53,231 nt of DNA, from NCBI GenBank assembly GCA_030141605.1, contig JAQGDQ010001236.1, positions 1 to 53,231 on the forward strand, given 5' to 3'. Position numbers and translations under genes: made by a program. The notes under the pieces are model-generated. The model did not search any database, was not told the origin of the DNA, and worked only from the letters and a program-made list of their open reading frames with translations. Position 1 is the stretch's first letter. Each line of letters opens with the position of its first letter. Source of the stretch: Tubiluchus corallicola. Lineage: Eukaryota; Priapulida; Priapulimorpha; Priapulimorphida; Tubiluchidae. This document shows, piece after piece, positions 17,189 to 25,354 of this stretch.

Positions 17189-17851
17189 TTAAGCAGAGTT
17201 ATTACTTGTATTGTTGTCTATTTTTGTAAGTACAAAGTCTTCGTCGCTTGTGAGTTTCATTGTATAGGCTTGTGCGTGTTGTACTCCTTCCATTTGTGGG
17301 AAGCTAACATCGGTAATTACTACGCTGGTGATGTTAAGCAGCTCGCAGATTGGGTTGGTTATGCTAAGGCTGCCCTCTATAGCTGTTCTGTCGAATAACT
17401 CGCGTATGGCTCTGACTTCTTCTCGTGGGTAGCGTATAGGGTTGAAGGGATAGATTGCTATGCCTTTGATTTCTATCTGCCAATCGGTCTGTCCTATTAT
17501 TTCTTTTACACTACCAGCTCTACGTGTTCCCGTGAGTTGTGTACTGACTATTTCATTGCGTTTGCTAAACGAAATAAGCGGTTCGTTAGGTAGTTGTAGG
17601 TCGCCTATCTTTACGGGTGCAAATAGCTGAACACCGTTGAATGTAGTAGAGTCAAAAGCTGAAAGGTCAAAGCCTGTGTAGCCATTTGTTTCGTAATTTG
17701 GGAATAGCTCATCTTCTTTTTTAGGTTTTACAATAAGGCTTTGTATTCTATCCACTAAGTCGGTTTGCAACTTTCCGTAAGTAGCTCCAAAAAACTTAGC
17801 ATATAATACGCTTAGTCCTATTACGTTTTTATCTGGTGGGCGTATGGTCAT
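17189..17851 (-). CDS. Phage tail/baseplate protein, DUF6046-like
   Basis: 220 residues. Begins TIRPPDKNVIGLSVLYAKFFG and contains FAPVKIGDLQLPNEPLISFSKRNEIVSTQLTGTRRAGSVKEIIG, then DWQIEIKGIAIYP and TNPICELLNITSVVITDVSFPQMEGVQHAQAYTMKLTSDE. A protein of this design follows the tape measure gene in Bacteroidota Mu-like prophages. Its place corresponds to the DNA circularisation/gpN-like slot of Mu, and I take it to be a tail-tip or baseplate hub component. The gene is preceded by the shared leader that also precedes 27085. Confidence 0.65.
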   Translation of the reverse strand: MTIRPPDKNVIGLSVLYAKFFGATYGKLQTDLVDRIQSLIVKPKKEDELFPNYETNGYTGFDLSAFDSTTFNGVQLFAPVKIGDLQLPNEPLISFSKRNEIVSTQLTGTRRAGSVKEIIGQTDWQIEIKGIAIYPFNPIRYPREEVRAIRELFDRTAIEGSLSITNPICELLNITSVVITDVSFPQMEGVQHAQAYTMKLTSDEDFVLTKIDNNTSNNSA

Positions 17852-17927
17852 TTTAGTAAGTTAAAAATTAAAAGTTAAAAGTTAAAAAATGAAAGCAGTT
17901 TTTCTCTTTTCTCTCTTATCTTTTATC

Positions 17928-19805
17928 TTAATTAGTGGTTTGTATTTGGTTAATACCGTTAAGTGTTTCTATCAATGTCTGCTCTATCTTTTCTCGCATT
18001 TCTTCTACTCCTTCTGATAGTGTTTGGGGTAGTATTTTTAGTTCGTTTACTAGGTTATTGATGCTTACGTTTATGTTTGTTGTTTTTTTGCCTCCTCCTG
18101 TTATGGCTTCTATGCCACTTTGTACAGTAGTAGGTGTGGTTGTTGCCGTTTCAGCGGCGGCGGCGGTTCCTTCTTTGAAAACGTCAGGAACGTTGGCTTC
18201 CTTTTCTTCTTCCGTTTTTGCTTCCTTTTTTGCTTCCGCTTCTACATCGACACCCAATTTTTCCCGCATATTTTTTATAAACCCCTCGCCCTTGGCAGCC
18301 AATTTTCCCAAGCCCGGGACTCGTGCCAAGAGCCCTAATAGCCTTTGCACAGGTTCTAACATAGCATCTAAGATGGCGATGCCTATCTGTTTTATCCCAG
18401 CCAAAATGCCCCCGTCGGTAAAGGCTTTTTTAATTTTGTCCCAATTTCGCCGAAAGGATTGAATCAGTGAAATTATGAATCCCAAAGGACCCATAAAAAC
18501 CGTCAGGGCAGCACCCCAGCTATCCCATTTTTTTATGATTAAAACTACAACGGCAATTAAAGCCGTAATAGCTGCGATGACCAAGCCTACTGGGTTAGCA
18601 TTCAGAGCTATGTTGAGCAACCACTGTGCGGCTGTCCAAAGTTTGGTTACACCTGCCACAAGTAGCGTCCACTTGTGCTGCAATTTAGCCAGTAGTAGCT
18701 GCCTGCCTTGTGCGGCGGCGATGGTGTTTAGAATAGGTGCTATAATTTTATAGCCCTTCCATGCCAAAAAAAGTTTAAACGCAATGGGTATTATCCTTTT
18801 CATTTGCTCTGCGTTTTCTGAAAAGAAAGTAGCTATTTTAGCTATTTCTTGCCCCAAGGGTTTCAAAACGGGCATCAGCCCTTCTACGAGGCTTTCTTGA
18901 ATATCACCGATTGTATTCTGGAACTGCACCATAGCCCCTACATCGGTCTGAGCCAATGCCTCTGCTGTGCCTCCATATTGTTTTTCTAATTCTTCTAAGA
19001 CAATAGTTTGAGCTTGTGCTATCTGGTTGCTTTCGCTGAGGTTTTTAATAAGTTCTTTTTGTTCCGTTGAAAATTGAATGCCTGCCCTAGATAATGCTGA
19101 TAAGTTTTTGACGGGGTCGTTAAGAGCTTTACCCAGCATAATAGAGGTGCTGCGAAGGTCTTCGCTCGTGGCCTTTGTGCCTTTAAGTTTAGATGTAACA
19201 TCTAAGACGGTTTTTTGCACACGGTCGAACTGGCTGCCTGTTATGTTTGTGAAAGTAAGCATCTGTGCCGTAACACCTTGTAAAATGGCCTCATCTCCAA
19301 AAATTGTTTTAGATTGCAGTTGCGAGGCTTGCTTTTTCAAGTTTTCAAGCGAACGCCCTGCTGCTTGATTTGTGCTGGTTAATCCTGCTTTAACATTAGC
19401 CACAGCACTGACTTGTTCCCCGTATTTTTTCCAGCTATCGCGGGCGATAATCAGCCCAGAAGCTACACCAATAAAGCCACCAAGCCCTGACGTCATTTGT
19501 CTTAGTCTAGTAATAGTCGATTGTGGCGGTAGATTTTTTAATCTAGTTAATTGCTTTTCCGTTTTGCGAATTTCAAGATTGAACTTTGTAATTTTTCCGT
19601 GCGTAAACGCCTTATCCCTTTTCACGCTTAGCTCTTCTAACTTTGTCTGGAGCTTAGTTATCGGGGTTGTTGTTTTAGTTATTTTGTTTTGAAAAACCGT
19701 TGTTTTCTTAGATATACTGCCCAGTCCAGATTCTACAGACTTTTGTAGTTTGCGAAACTTTGGACTTACCGAATCTTTTATATCTATACTTAGAACATCG
19801 GCCAT
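17928..19805 (-). CDS. Phage tail tape measure protein
   Basis: 625 residues. An N-terminal coiled-coil and basic region (residues 1-95) is followed by the conserved tape-measure core, with EAILQGVTAQMLTFTNITGSQFDRVQKTVLDVTSKLKG and ALNDPVKNLSALSRAGIQFSTEQKELI. Next are hydrophobic helices near 340-450 (VGLVIAAITALIAVVVLIIKKW). The C-terminal tail is Thr/Ala-rich with an amphipathic end. The length sets tail length: at about 1.5 angstrom per residue a tail near 90 nm would be expected. It lies directly downstream of the tail chaperone pair, as usual. Confidence 0.93.
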   Translation of the reverse strand: MADVLSIDIKDSVSPKFRKLQKSVESGLGSISKKTTVFQNKITKTTTPITKLQTKLEELSVKRDKAFTHGKITKFNLEIRKTEKQLTRLKNLPPQSTITRLRQMTSGLGGFIGVASGLIIARDSWKKYGEQVSAVANVKAGLTSTNQAAGRSLENLKKQASQLQSKTIFGDEAILQGVTAQMLTFTNITGSQFDRVQKTVLDVTSKLKGTKATSEDLRSTSIMLGKALNDPVKNLSALSRAGIQFSTEQKELIKNLSESNQIAQAQTIVLEELEKQYGGTAEALAQTDVGAMVQFQNTIGDIQESLVEGLMPVLKPLGQEIAKIATFFSENAEQMKRIIPIAFKLFLAWKGYKIIAPILNTIAAAQGRQLLLAKLQHKWTLLVAGVTKLWTAAQWLLNIALNANPVGLVIAAITALIAVVVLIIKKWDSWGAALTVFMGPLGFIISLIQSFRRNWDKIKKAFTDGGILAGIKQIGIAILDAMLEPVQRLLGLLARVPGLGKLAAKGEGFIKNMREKLGVDVEAEAKKEAKTEEEKEANVPDVFKEGTAAAAETATTTPTTVQSGIEAITGGGKKTTNINVSINNLVNELKILPQTLSEGVEEMREKIEQTLIETLNGINQIQTTN

Positions 19806-19815
19806 TTTTTAACAA

Positions 19816-20008
19816 TTACTTTGTTTTTGTTTCTTGTTTTAGAATGTGTTGTAGTTGGGCGAAACGCAATGCCCATTCGTTATCACTAAAATTATCCGTG
19901 CTAGTGTGTAGATGTCGTCGCATAAGGGTGTCTACATAGAGCAGCCAATTTTCCTGTGGCGTACCCTTATACGACCTTACAGCTTTACCAACTGCCCCTC
20001 GCGAACAT
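19816..20008 (-). CDS. -1 frame extension of the tail assembly chaperone (GT-type product)
   Basis: A 54-codon open extension in the -1 frame follows the stop of the 97-residue chaperone at 19977, with no ATG of its own near the junction. It reads KGTPQENWLLYVDTLMRRHL and continues to KQETKTK, ending at 19816, 11 bp before the tape measure start. The -1 frame is open only from about 20008, so slipping would have to occur between 20008 and 19977. The GGGG in GAG-GGG-CAG (19998-20001) lets the Gly codon re-pair after one step back. This is the arrangement of lambda G/GT. The slip site is inference; the overlapping frames are seen. Confidence 0.6.
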
Positions 20009-20270
20009 TAATCATTTCTTGGACTGCTCCTACTGATGCGAGATGTAGCTCTGCATCTTGTTTAAAAGATTCATCGCCTGCTACAAAACATTTTTTGATA
20101 ACAAACATAGTAGTGTTGAGCGGGTCTTGGCTCATATTGGCAACAACATAAGCGAGTGTTTGCCTATCCATCTTCCTTAAGATACACCATTTTTCTTCTA
20201 CCTCTATTTTAAATATTTCACTGTGCTTTTCTTTGAGCTTTTCTATTTGCTCTTTAGTGGGTTGTTTCAT
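19977..20270 (-). CDS. Phage tail assembly chaperone
   Basis: 97 residues: KQPTKEQIEKLKEKHSEIFKIEVEEKWCILRKMDRQTLAYVVANM and the rest, helix-rich and acidic. It has the size, helical content and place (between tail tube and tape measure) of tail assembly chaperones, which hold the tape measure protein and recruit tube subunits. A -1 frame extension follows, as in lambda G/GT. Upstream is the tail tube gene 36 bp away. Confidence 0.75.
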   Translation of the reverse strand: MKQPTKEQIEKLKEKHSEIFKIEVEEKWCILRKMDRQTLAYVVANMSQDPLNTTMFVIKKCFVAGDESFKQDAELHLASVGAVQEMINVREGQLVKL

Positions 20271-20305
20271 TTCAATTATTAGTTATTAGTTATCATTAAG
20301 TGCAA

Positions 20306-20734
20306 TTATACTTGTTTGACTTCAATTGCTTTAAAATTTAGCTCGATTTCCATATTTAGGTCGCCTTGCTCCATACCCTCTTCGTAGCTTTCAAATTCAA
20401 CTCCTTTGATGATTTTAGAAAGTGGGGTTCCTGTTTCCCCATTGCCGGGCACGTAGGCAACTGCTATGTCCCACTGTGCTTGGGTAAGTTCTTGAAAACC
20501 TGCTGCGTTTGAAGCGGAGATAATAAATTCCAGCTCGCTTTGCAAAAGTGTAATGCTGCCTTCTACTGATATATTACCGCTTTGTATTGCTAAGGGTCGG
20601 TTTCCTACGCCGCGTAAATAGTCTTTTTCCTGTGAAGTAGTGTATTTTACGCCTCTAATACCTACTATATCTCTCGTGCCAAGTACTACTGTAACATTAG
20701 CCCAAGCGTACTGTTTACTATTAAATGCTGCCAT
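20306..20734 (-). CDS. Phage tail tube protein
   Basis: 142 residues, beta-rich. YAWANVTVVLGTRDIVGIRGVKYTTSQEKDYLRGVGNRPLAIQSGNISVEGSITLLQSE is a typical tube protein hairpin region, with a C-terminal EQGDLNMEIELNFKAIEV. It lies directly after the sheath gene, matching the conserved sheath-tube order of contractile tails (Mu gpL-gpM). Between the two lies a perfect 16-bp hairpin built of heptamer repeats. Confidence 0.85.
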   Translation of the reverse strand: MAAFNSKQYAWANVTVVLGTRDIVGIRGVKYTTSQEKDYLRGVGNRPLAIQSGNISVEGSITLLQSELEFIISASNAAGFQELTQAQWDIAVAYVPGNGETGTPLSKIIKGVEFESYEEGMEQGDLNMEIELNFKAIEVKQV

Positions 20735-20758
20735 AATTTTAGTAAGTTAAAAGTTATA

Positions 20759-20793
20759 AGATAAAAGATAAAAACTGTTTTTATCTTTTATCT
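20759..20793. terminator. Perfect A/T hairpin between sheath and tube genes
   Basis: AGATAAAAGATAAAAA pairs perfectly with TTTTTATCTTTTATCT (16 bp, loop CTG). It consists of two heptamer arrays facing each other. On the leftward transcript it ends in a short U run, so it may attenuate transcription between sheath and tube, or stabilise the transcript. Confidence 0.45.
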
Positions 20794-20809
20794 CTTAGTT
20801 TTTAGTTTA

Positions 20810-22024
20810 TTAAAGTTCGAATCCTAAATCTACAGTTATAAATTGTGTGTAGCCAACGGGACGTCCAAATAGCTGTATGCGTACTTCGCCTGTGCTTACT
20901 ACGTTTTGGCTGGGGTCTACATCAGCCCTTACAGCTGATAGCTCGCCCGGGACTACCATTGTTTGCTCAATAGCACGTTCTACCCGTGCTTTGATGTCGG
21001 CTGCTACGGCATCGGGCAATGTTCCGCCTTCTGCTGTAAGTATTTCATCGTTCAAATCTCGCACATAAGTATCGTAAGCGATGATTATCATCTTTTTGAT
21101 GACACGATGGCGTGCTATGATGTTGTAGTCGTCGCTTGCTCCAGTAGCAGTAGGGTCGTCAGAGAAGAAGAAGCCGCCCAGTCGTGGTATGGTGCGTAGT
21201 GTTACAAAACCTGCATCGTGTATAAGTTCTTGGTAAGCTTGCGACTGTTCTTCTACTGGTGTTGAGCTGTTGTAGTAAGCTGTGGTGATAGGCAAAGCTC
21301 CATCCTGCACACGGCTGATTTTACGCTGCACGGGTATAGCTGCCAAGCGTCCAAGAGCCAATGCCACAGAAGCACTATCGTCATCCTTGCTCCCACCTAA
21401 TACAATAGAGCAGTGGTTTTCTGTTTGTTGCTTGAGGTTTTTGAGGTTGGCAGGTGTGCCGTCGAAACTTCTGCCTTCTATGAGTATCTGTACTGGTTGA
21501 GGTATAGCTTGGTATTGATTGGCTAATGCTTGCCCTGTTACCAGTGCATCGTAAGCGTCTTGGTCTATACCATCGGTAACGGTAGGCGTATAGGCACTTG
21601 CTGGATTGCGAGCTACGGCCAGTAGTTTAATGGTGTCAGCAAAGTCTAATAACTTAGTAGCAAACTGATTGCCAGTATCTAGCATATCTTCGAGCGAAAC
21701 GGTGTCGGCTACAAACAGTACGTGTAGCACGGGACCAGATGCTCCTGCTGTGTCGAAAAACTCCTTAAAGTGTCTATATACATTGATAGGGTCGTAAGTT
21801 CCAATGCCGTCGGGGTCGGCGTCGTAGTCGGCTGTAATGCCTCTGTCTATTACATCTTGCAGAGAGGTGATAGTTTTAGGCGTTCCAATCGCAAATGGGT
21901 CGGTAATGCCCGTAGAGGGCAGCTCGGGTACGCTTATAATAATACCTGCCTCGCCATCGTTGAGAGGAGTTACGCCTCCTAATGCTCCATTGAGCTTGTT
22001 AATCGTTACTTTGGGAAGTGCCAT
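20810..22024 (-). CDS. Phage tail sheath protein (DUF2586/Mu gpL-like)
   Basis: 404 residues. Starts MALPKVTINKLNGALGG, followed by GIIISVPELP and SLQDVIDRGI. Further on are HFKEFFDTAGASGPVLHVLFV, GRLAAIPVQRKISRVQDGALP and HDAGFVTLRTIPRLGGFFFSDDPTAT, the sheath core in which a beta hairpin near the C-terminus links to the next subunit. A contractile sheath makes the phage a myovirus. The start overlaps the upstream gene by 19 bp. The first 13 codons are strikingly similar to those of the fibre-like protein at 48064-49803. Confidence 0.92.
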   Translation of the reverse strand: MALPKVTINKLNGALGGVTPLNDGEAGIIISVPELPSTGITDPFAIGTPKTITSLQDVIDRGITADYDADPDGIGTYDPINVYRHFKEFFDTAGASGPVLHVLFVADTVSLEDMLDTGNQFATKLLDFADTIKLLAVARNPASAYTPTVTDGIDQDAYDALVTGQALANQYQAIPQPVQILIEGRSFDGTPANLKNLKQQTENHCSIVLGGSKDDDSASVALALGRLAAIPVQRKISRVQDGALPITTAYYNSSTPVEEQSQAYQELIHDAGFVTLRTIPRLGGFFFSDDPTATGASDDYNIIARHRVIKKMIIIAYDTYVRDLNDEILTAEGGTLPDAVAADIKARVERAIEQTMVVPGELSAVRADVDPSQNVVSTGEVRIQLFGRPVGYTQFITVDLGFEL

Positions 22025-22392
22025 AATTTTTCTTTTATTTGTTCTACATATTGTAAGTTGCTAGTGCCTACTTTTATTTCTATTTCAAGGTCTTTGCAAA
22101 GAGCTTGCAATTGTGCCTGTTTGAGTGTTTCTATGTATTCTGTTCCTTTCTCCTTGCCTAATGCTTTTACTTCATCTGTATTAAGTGTCTCTATCTTTTC
22201 TTTTTTATCTTTTTTCTTTTCTCTTACAAACACTTCTACTTTTCCCTTCTGCCCTATTTTGTGAAGACCACTCTGGTGTCCTTTTGCCCCGTCTTCTGTG
22301 AGGAATGGCATACCGTCGCTTGTTATGTATACTTTATCGTAGTTTTTGTGGGTTTTTAGTATGTTGTTGGCTAATTGTTGTTTGTTATTCAT
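22006..22392 (-). CDS. Phage protein in the Mu gp35 position
   Basis: 128 residues, rich in Lys and Glu. QLANNILKTHKNYDKVYITSDGMPFLTEDGAKGH at the start resembles the N-terminal section of gp35-like proteins of Mu-like prophages. The second half (LNTDEVKALGKEKGTEYIETLKQAQLQALCKDLEIEI) looks like a SAP/HeH-type helix-extended-loop-helix, which may bind DNA or protein. It lies between capsid and sheath as expected. The function is not established. Confidence 0.65.
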   Translation of the reverse strand: MNNKQQLANNILKTHKNYDKVYITSDGMPFLTEDGAKGHQSGLHKIGQKGKVEVFVREKKKDKKEKIETLNTDEVKALGKEKGTEYIETLKQAQLQALCKDLEIEIKVGTSNLQYVEQIKEKLWHFPK

Positions 22393-22828
22393 AATTCATA
22401 ATTTTTTAGTTTTTTTCTTTATGTTCTTTTTCTATGTTCTTTTTCTTCTTCTTTTTGTCAGTCAAAAAGAAGCAAAAACCTCCCGCTGAATAAAAATTAC
22501 GCTACCCTTTTTCGCTACTGAGAGAAGATTTTAAACTCGCCTGCGGCTCAAACAGAAAATCTTCTTTTTTCTCCTTCGCTACAAAGGGCTTAACGCTATT
22601 TTTATTAGGCGGTATCGTATTCTGCTACGCAGAATTGGTAATTTATAATTGTCGTTTTTTATCTTTTATCTTTTATCTTTTATCTTCTATCTTATTAAAT
22701 CTTTTATCTTTTATCTTTTAAGGGCGGTCGTATTCTGCTTCGCAGAATTGGTAATTTATAATTGTCGTTTTTTATCTTTTATCTTTTATCTTTTCTCTTA
22801 TTAAATCTTTTATCTTTTAACTTAAAAG
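22393..22828 (+). repeat. Composite repeat block 2 (type E element, two palindromes)
   Basis: Between capsid and the gp35-like gene. After ATGTTCTTT runs comes a type E element (about 22460-22615). Its outer stem is AATAAAAAT/ATTTTTATT, its inner stem is a perfect 10-bp AGAAGATTTT/AAAATCTTCT, and its core is ACTCGCC-TGC-GGCTC. It is followed by two ATTCTGCTNCGCAGAAT palindromes, near 22632 and 22734, each with GGTAATTTATAATTGTCG, and TTTTATC heptamer runs. The sequence differs from types C and D but the fold plan is the same. Confidence 0.85.
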
Positions 22829-23794
22829 CTAAGGGGTCACCATTTTAATAATACCTATACCTTGGTTGTCGCCTACGGTTATTGTTCCAGCTGGTGCATC
22901 TATGGGGTTTGGGTTGTCTATGGTGGCTTCTCCACGTCTAGCCCTTCCGCCCATACGTACCTCGTGGCTAATCACATCGCCATAGTACTCAGCTCGTCGT
23001 TGATTATCGAAGGTTACTATATCGCCAATAGCACGTTCTACCGCCATATCGTGCCAAAAGAAGGCAGCGGGTACATCGGTAGCTATAATAGCAGCATCCG
23101 CTGGTTTTACGGCTCCGGTGTTGTCTAATATAAGTACGCGGCTACGTTCTATAATCCAAAAGCCGTGTAGGCGGGTAACTACTCCACTAGGCAGATCTAC
23201 TGTGTCGCGGTAATGGAACCTGTCTTTCATCTCCAATTTCAGCGCTTTTAGGTTGTCGGGGTCAATAGCCATATACCAGCCATCGCGTTTCCACGTTTTT
23301 TGACGTTTAGCAAAGGCTTCGGCTTCTATGATGTCGCTTTCTTGTATCCCTTTAAGCGAAACCGTTGAGCCTCCTATACTTACTGAAACCGTTGAGCCAG
23401 TAGCTTCTAACTGGTCGGCTAGGGGTAGGTTTACAGCCCAGTTGTACAGTAAGTCGTCGCCCACTATGTCGGTGAGGTTGGCTGCGTTGTCTCTTAGTAT
23501 AGATTGCCGTTTTTCGTAATTGGTCTCTGCTTCTTCTAAGTTGCGTACTAAGGTAGGGTCTACGGTGTAGCTGTCCAGTGCATAGGTAACGTCTCCATCG
23601 CCACGCCTTACCACTGTGCCGGGAAGGGTGCTACGATTTTTCACTACTGCCGAAGGGTCGCCTGCTTGGGGTATGTGTACTACTTTTCCGTTGAGTACTT
23701 CGCCCGAAGCATCCACAGAGAATTGCAGGAATTGGTTGTTATCCTCTATGTAGCCGAGTATGTCTCGACGCCAAATTTCTTGTTCTACTGCCAT
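22829..23794 (-). CDS. Phage major capsid protein
   Basis: 321 residues. Starts AVEQEIWRRDILGYIEDNNQFLQF; includes VVHIPQAGDPSAVVKNRSTLPGTVVRRGDGDVTYALDSY, RDNAANLTDIVGDDLLYNW, and a C-terminal RSRVLILDNTGAVKPADAAIIATDVPAAFFWHDMAVERAIGDIVTFDNQRRAEYYGDVISHEVRMGGRARR, which reads as the P-domain and last strands of an HK97-fold capsid. It is located straight after the protease/scaffold gene. It has no recognisable gpT-type Mu capsid motif, so the family is the Bacteroidota version. Confidence 0.85.
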   Translation of the reverse strand: MAVEQEIWRRDILGYIEDNNQFLQFSVDASGEVLNGKVVHIPQAGDPSAVVKNRSTLPGTVVRRGDGDVTYALDSYTVDPTLVRNLEEAETNYEKRQSILRDNAANLTDIVGDDLLYNWAVNLPLADQLEATGSTVSVSIGGSTVSLKGIQESDIIEAEAFAKRQKTWKRDGWYMAIDPDNLKALKLEMKDRFHYRDTVDLPSGVVTRLHGFWIIERSRVLILDNTGAVKPADAAIIATDVPAAFFWHDMAVERAIGDIVTFDNQRRAEYYGDVISHEVRMGGRARRGEATIDNPNPIDAPAGTITVGDNQGIGIIKMVTP

Positions 23795-23823
23795 AATTTT
23801 TTTATTTTAATTATTAATTTATT

Positions 23824-24780
23824 TTATATGTTTTGTGGTTTTGTTCCATATTCTTCTTTAAAAAGCCTTTTGTATTCTTGCGGGTTTTCTTGTTTTAACC
23901 TGTTTAGTTCTGTGGGGTTGGTTTTTGAAAGTTGCTCAAAGGTCAGTTCTGTAGTTGCGGTTGTAGTTGCGGTTTCATTCACATAATTAGCCAAGCTGCT
24001 TTTTTTGTCTTTGGTTTTAAGGTCTTTAATAACTTTTTCAAGGGCTTTTTTTTCAAATGATAGGTAAGTATCTTTGTCTGTTTCTTTTATAAAGCCTTGT
24101 TTTACCGCTTTGTCCACAAGATCCTGCTTTTCGGCAGCTTCTTGCTCTGCTATTTCGCTCTTAAGCTGTTCCAGTTCTTCAATATGTTTTTTAGAGAGCT
24201 GTACCGCATTTTCGGCGTCGTTTTTTAGTTTTTCAATAGCTGCCAATATGTCTGTCTCCGTAGCCTGACTATCTAAACCTAATGCCTTAGCTATTTCTTG
24301 TAAGTTTTCTTTTTCCATTACTTTTTTTACTTTTTGGGGTTTATTATTCAACTTGTTATTTATATAGCTCAATCGAACTATGTTTTTACTTTCTTTTTCA
24401 CTTAATTTAACAGCTTGGGGATTGGCAGGTATATCTACAATGGACACTTCCAAAATCTCGCTATCTATCCACGTTTCTACCCCATCTATGTTCTTTTTCA
24501 ACAGCGGCACTATACCTACACTAGTAGCATTGAGAAAGTCTTGGTTCCATTTTCTACTTACAACTCGTCCTGTTTCGTCTTGGGTATCGAAGACGGGGTC
24601 GGCTATTAGTTGCCCGTTTTCTATTCTTATATCCTCCCACCTACCTACTGGCGAGAGATAATCAAGATGATTGTAATACATTACGGGGTTCTTCTTGAAG
24701 TTTTCTAATTTAATGCCGCCAGTAAGTATCTTAAAACCGTGTCGGTTGATAGTTTCTGTATTTAATATGGCTGTTTTCAT
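23824..24780 (-). CDS. Phage prohead protease fused to scaffold
   Basis: 318 residues. The N-terminal 150 residues are a caudovirus prohead serine protease: MYYNHLDYLSPVGRW (catalytic His), FLNATSVGIVP (catalytic Ser) and LEVSIVDIPANPQAVKLS (third member and end of the fold). The remainder, from MEKENLQEIAKALGL near residue 155, is a charged coiled-coil scaffold. The ATG at that point could give a separate scaffold protein, as in Mu gpZ. The gene is the first of the leftward late operon and carries a full promoter 25-56 bp upstream. Confidence 0.87.
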   Translation of the reverse strand: MKTAILNTETINRHGFKILTGGIKLENFKKNPVMYYNHLDYLSPVGRWEDIRIENGQLIADPVFDTQDETGRVVSRKWNQDFLNATSVGIVPLLKKNIDGVETWIDSEILEVSIVDIPANPQAVKLSEKESKNIVRLSYINNKLNNKPQKVKKVMEKENLQEIAKALGLDSQATETDILAAIEKLKNDAENAVQLSKKHIEELEQLKSEIAEQEAAEKQDLVDKAVKQGFIKETDKDTYLSFEKKALEKVIKDLKTKDKKSSLANYVNETATTTATTELTFEQLSKTNPTELNRLKQENPQEYKRLFKEEYGTKPQNI

Positions 24781-24804
24781 AAATAGAAGCCTATTTGATA
24801 GCTA

Positions 24805-24836
24805 CAAAAATAGAGGATGGGTAAAACCTGTGCAAA
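24805..24836 (-). promoter_or_regulatory. Leftward late promoter (TTTG-N20-TATTTTTG)
   Basis: On the minus strand a TTTG (24833-24836) is separated by 20 bp from TATTTTTG (24805-24812), a full match to the Bacteroidota TTTG/TAnnTTTG promoter. It is 25 bp before the protease gene start and would drive the head/tail/lysis operon. Confidence 0.65.
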
Positions 24837-24885
24837 TAGTATACCGCTTAGCCGTGTACTATTTTCTAAAAAAAAAAGCACTTTG

Positions 24886-24893
24886 TATTTTTG
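24886..24893 (+). promoter_or_regulatory. Rightward late promoter -7 element
   Basis: TATTTTTG, 17 bp before the terminase small subunit ATG at 24911. Twenty bp upstream the sequence is TTTT (24862-24865) rather than TTTG, so the -33 half is imperfect, as in promoters that need an activator. It faces the leftward promoter, which has the same -7 box, 73 bp away. Confidence 0.5.
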
Positions 24894-24910
24894 ACACAAA
24901 AAACAAGGCA

Positions 24911-25354
24911 ATGAAGCAAATAGCCCAAGTAAAGAAAGACTATGCCAAGACGTTATACCTCAACGGCGTTTCACAAAAAGAAATCGCAGAGCAACTACGT
25001 TTAGCAAAAAGTACTATAAACAGGTGGGTCAAGCCAAAGACAAAAGGAGGTGAGGGTTGGGGGCAGCTAAAAGCGGGTATGGTAACCTCTAAAGCTGAGA
25101 ACATAGCACGTATGCAAAACCTACTTAACGACTTGCTGGCAAGTATAGATAAAAAAGGTAAAGCAGATACAGGCGATATAGATAGTATAAGCAAACTTAC
25201 TACGGCTATCGAGCGTTTGGAAGGAGAGATAAACGTAACTACTGCAGTAAATGTAATGATTGACTTTTGCGATTATGTGCGTAAAGCAGAATTAGAGAGT
25301 GCAAAGGAAATAAGCAGCTATGCCGATAGCTATCTTAATTCGTTGGTAAAATGA
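24911..25354 (+). CDS. Terminase small subunit-like protein with helix-turn-helix
   Basis: 147 residues from the ATG at 24911. This start is preferred because the open frame upstream contains promoter DNA and a cysteine-rich, non-protein-like stretch. KQIAQVKKDYAKTLYLNGVSQKEIAEQLRLAKSTINRWV is a clear helix-turn-helix, which would bind phage DNA near the end to be packaged. The rest is helical, ending in FCDYVRKAELESAKEISSYADSYLNSLVK. The stop overlaps the large subunit start (ATGA). This matches the gp27/DUF1804 position of Mu. Confidence 0.85.
   Translation: MKQIAQVKKDYAKTLYLNGVSQKEIAEQLRLAKSTINRWVKPKTKGGEGWGQLKAGMVTSKAENIARMQNLLNDLLASIDKKGKADTGDIDSISKLTTAIERLEGEINVTTAVNVMIDFCDYVRKAELESAKEISSYADSYLNSLVK

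Noticed and set aside
24695-24910. Longer start for the terminase small subunit
   Set aside because: The extension runs through the protease gene start and both promoters and has no protein-like pattern; the ATG at 24911 fits the helix-turn-helix N-terminus.
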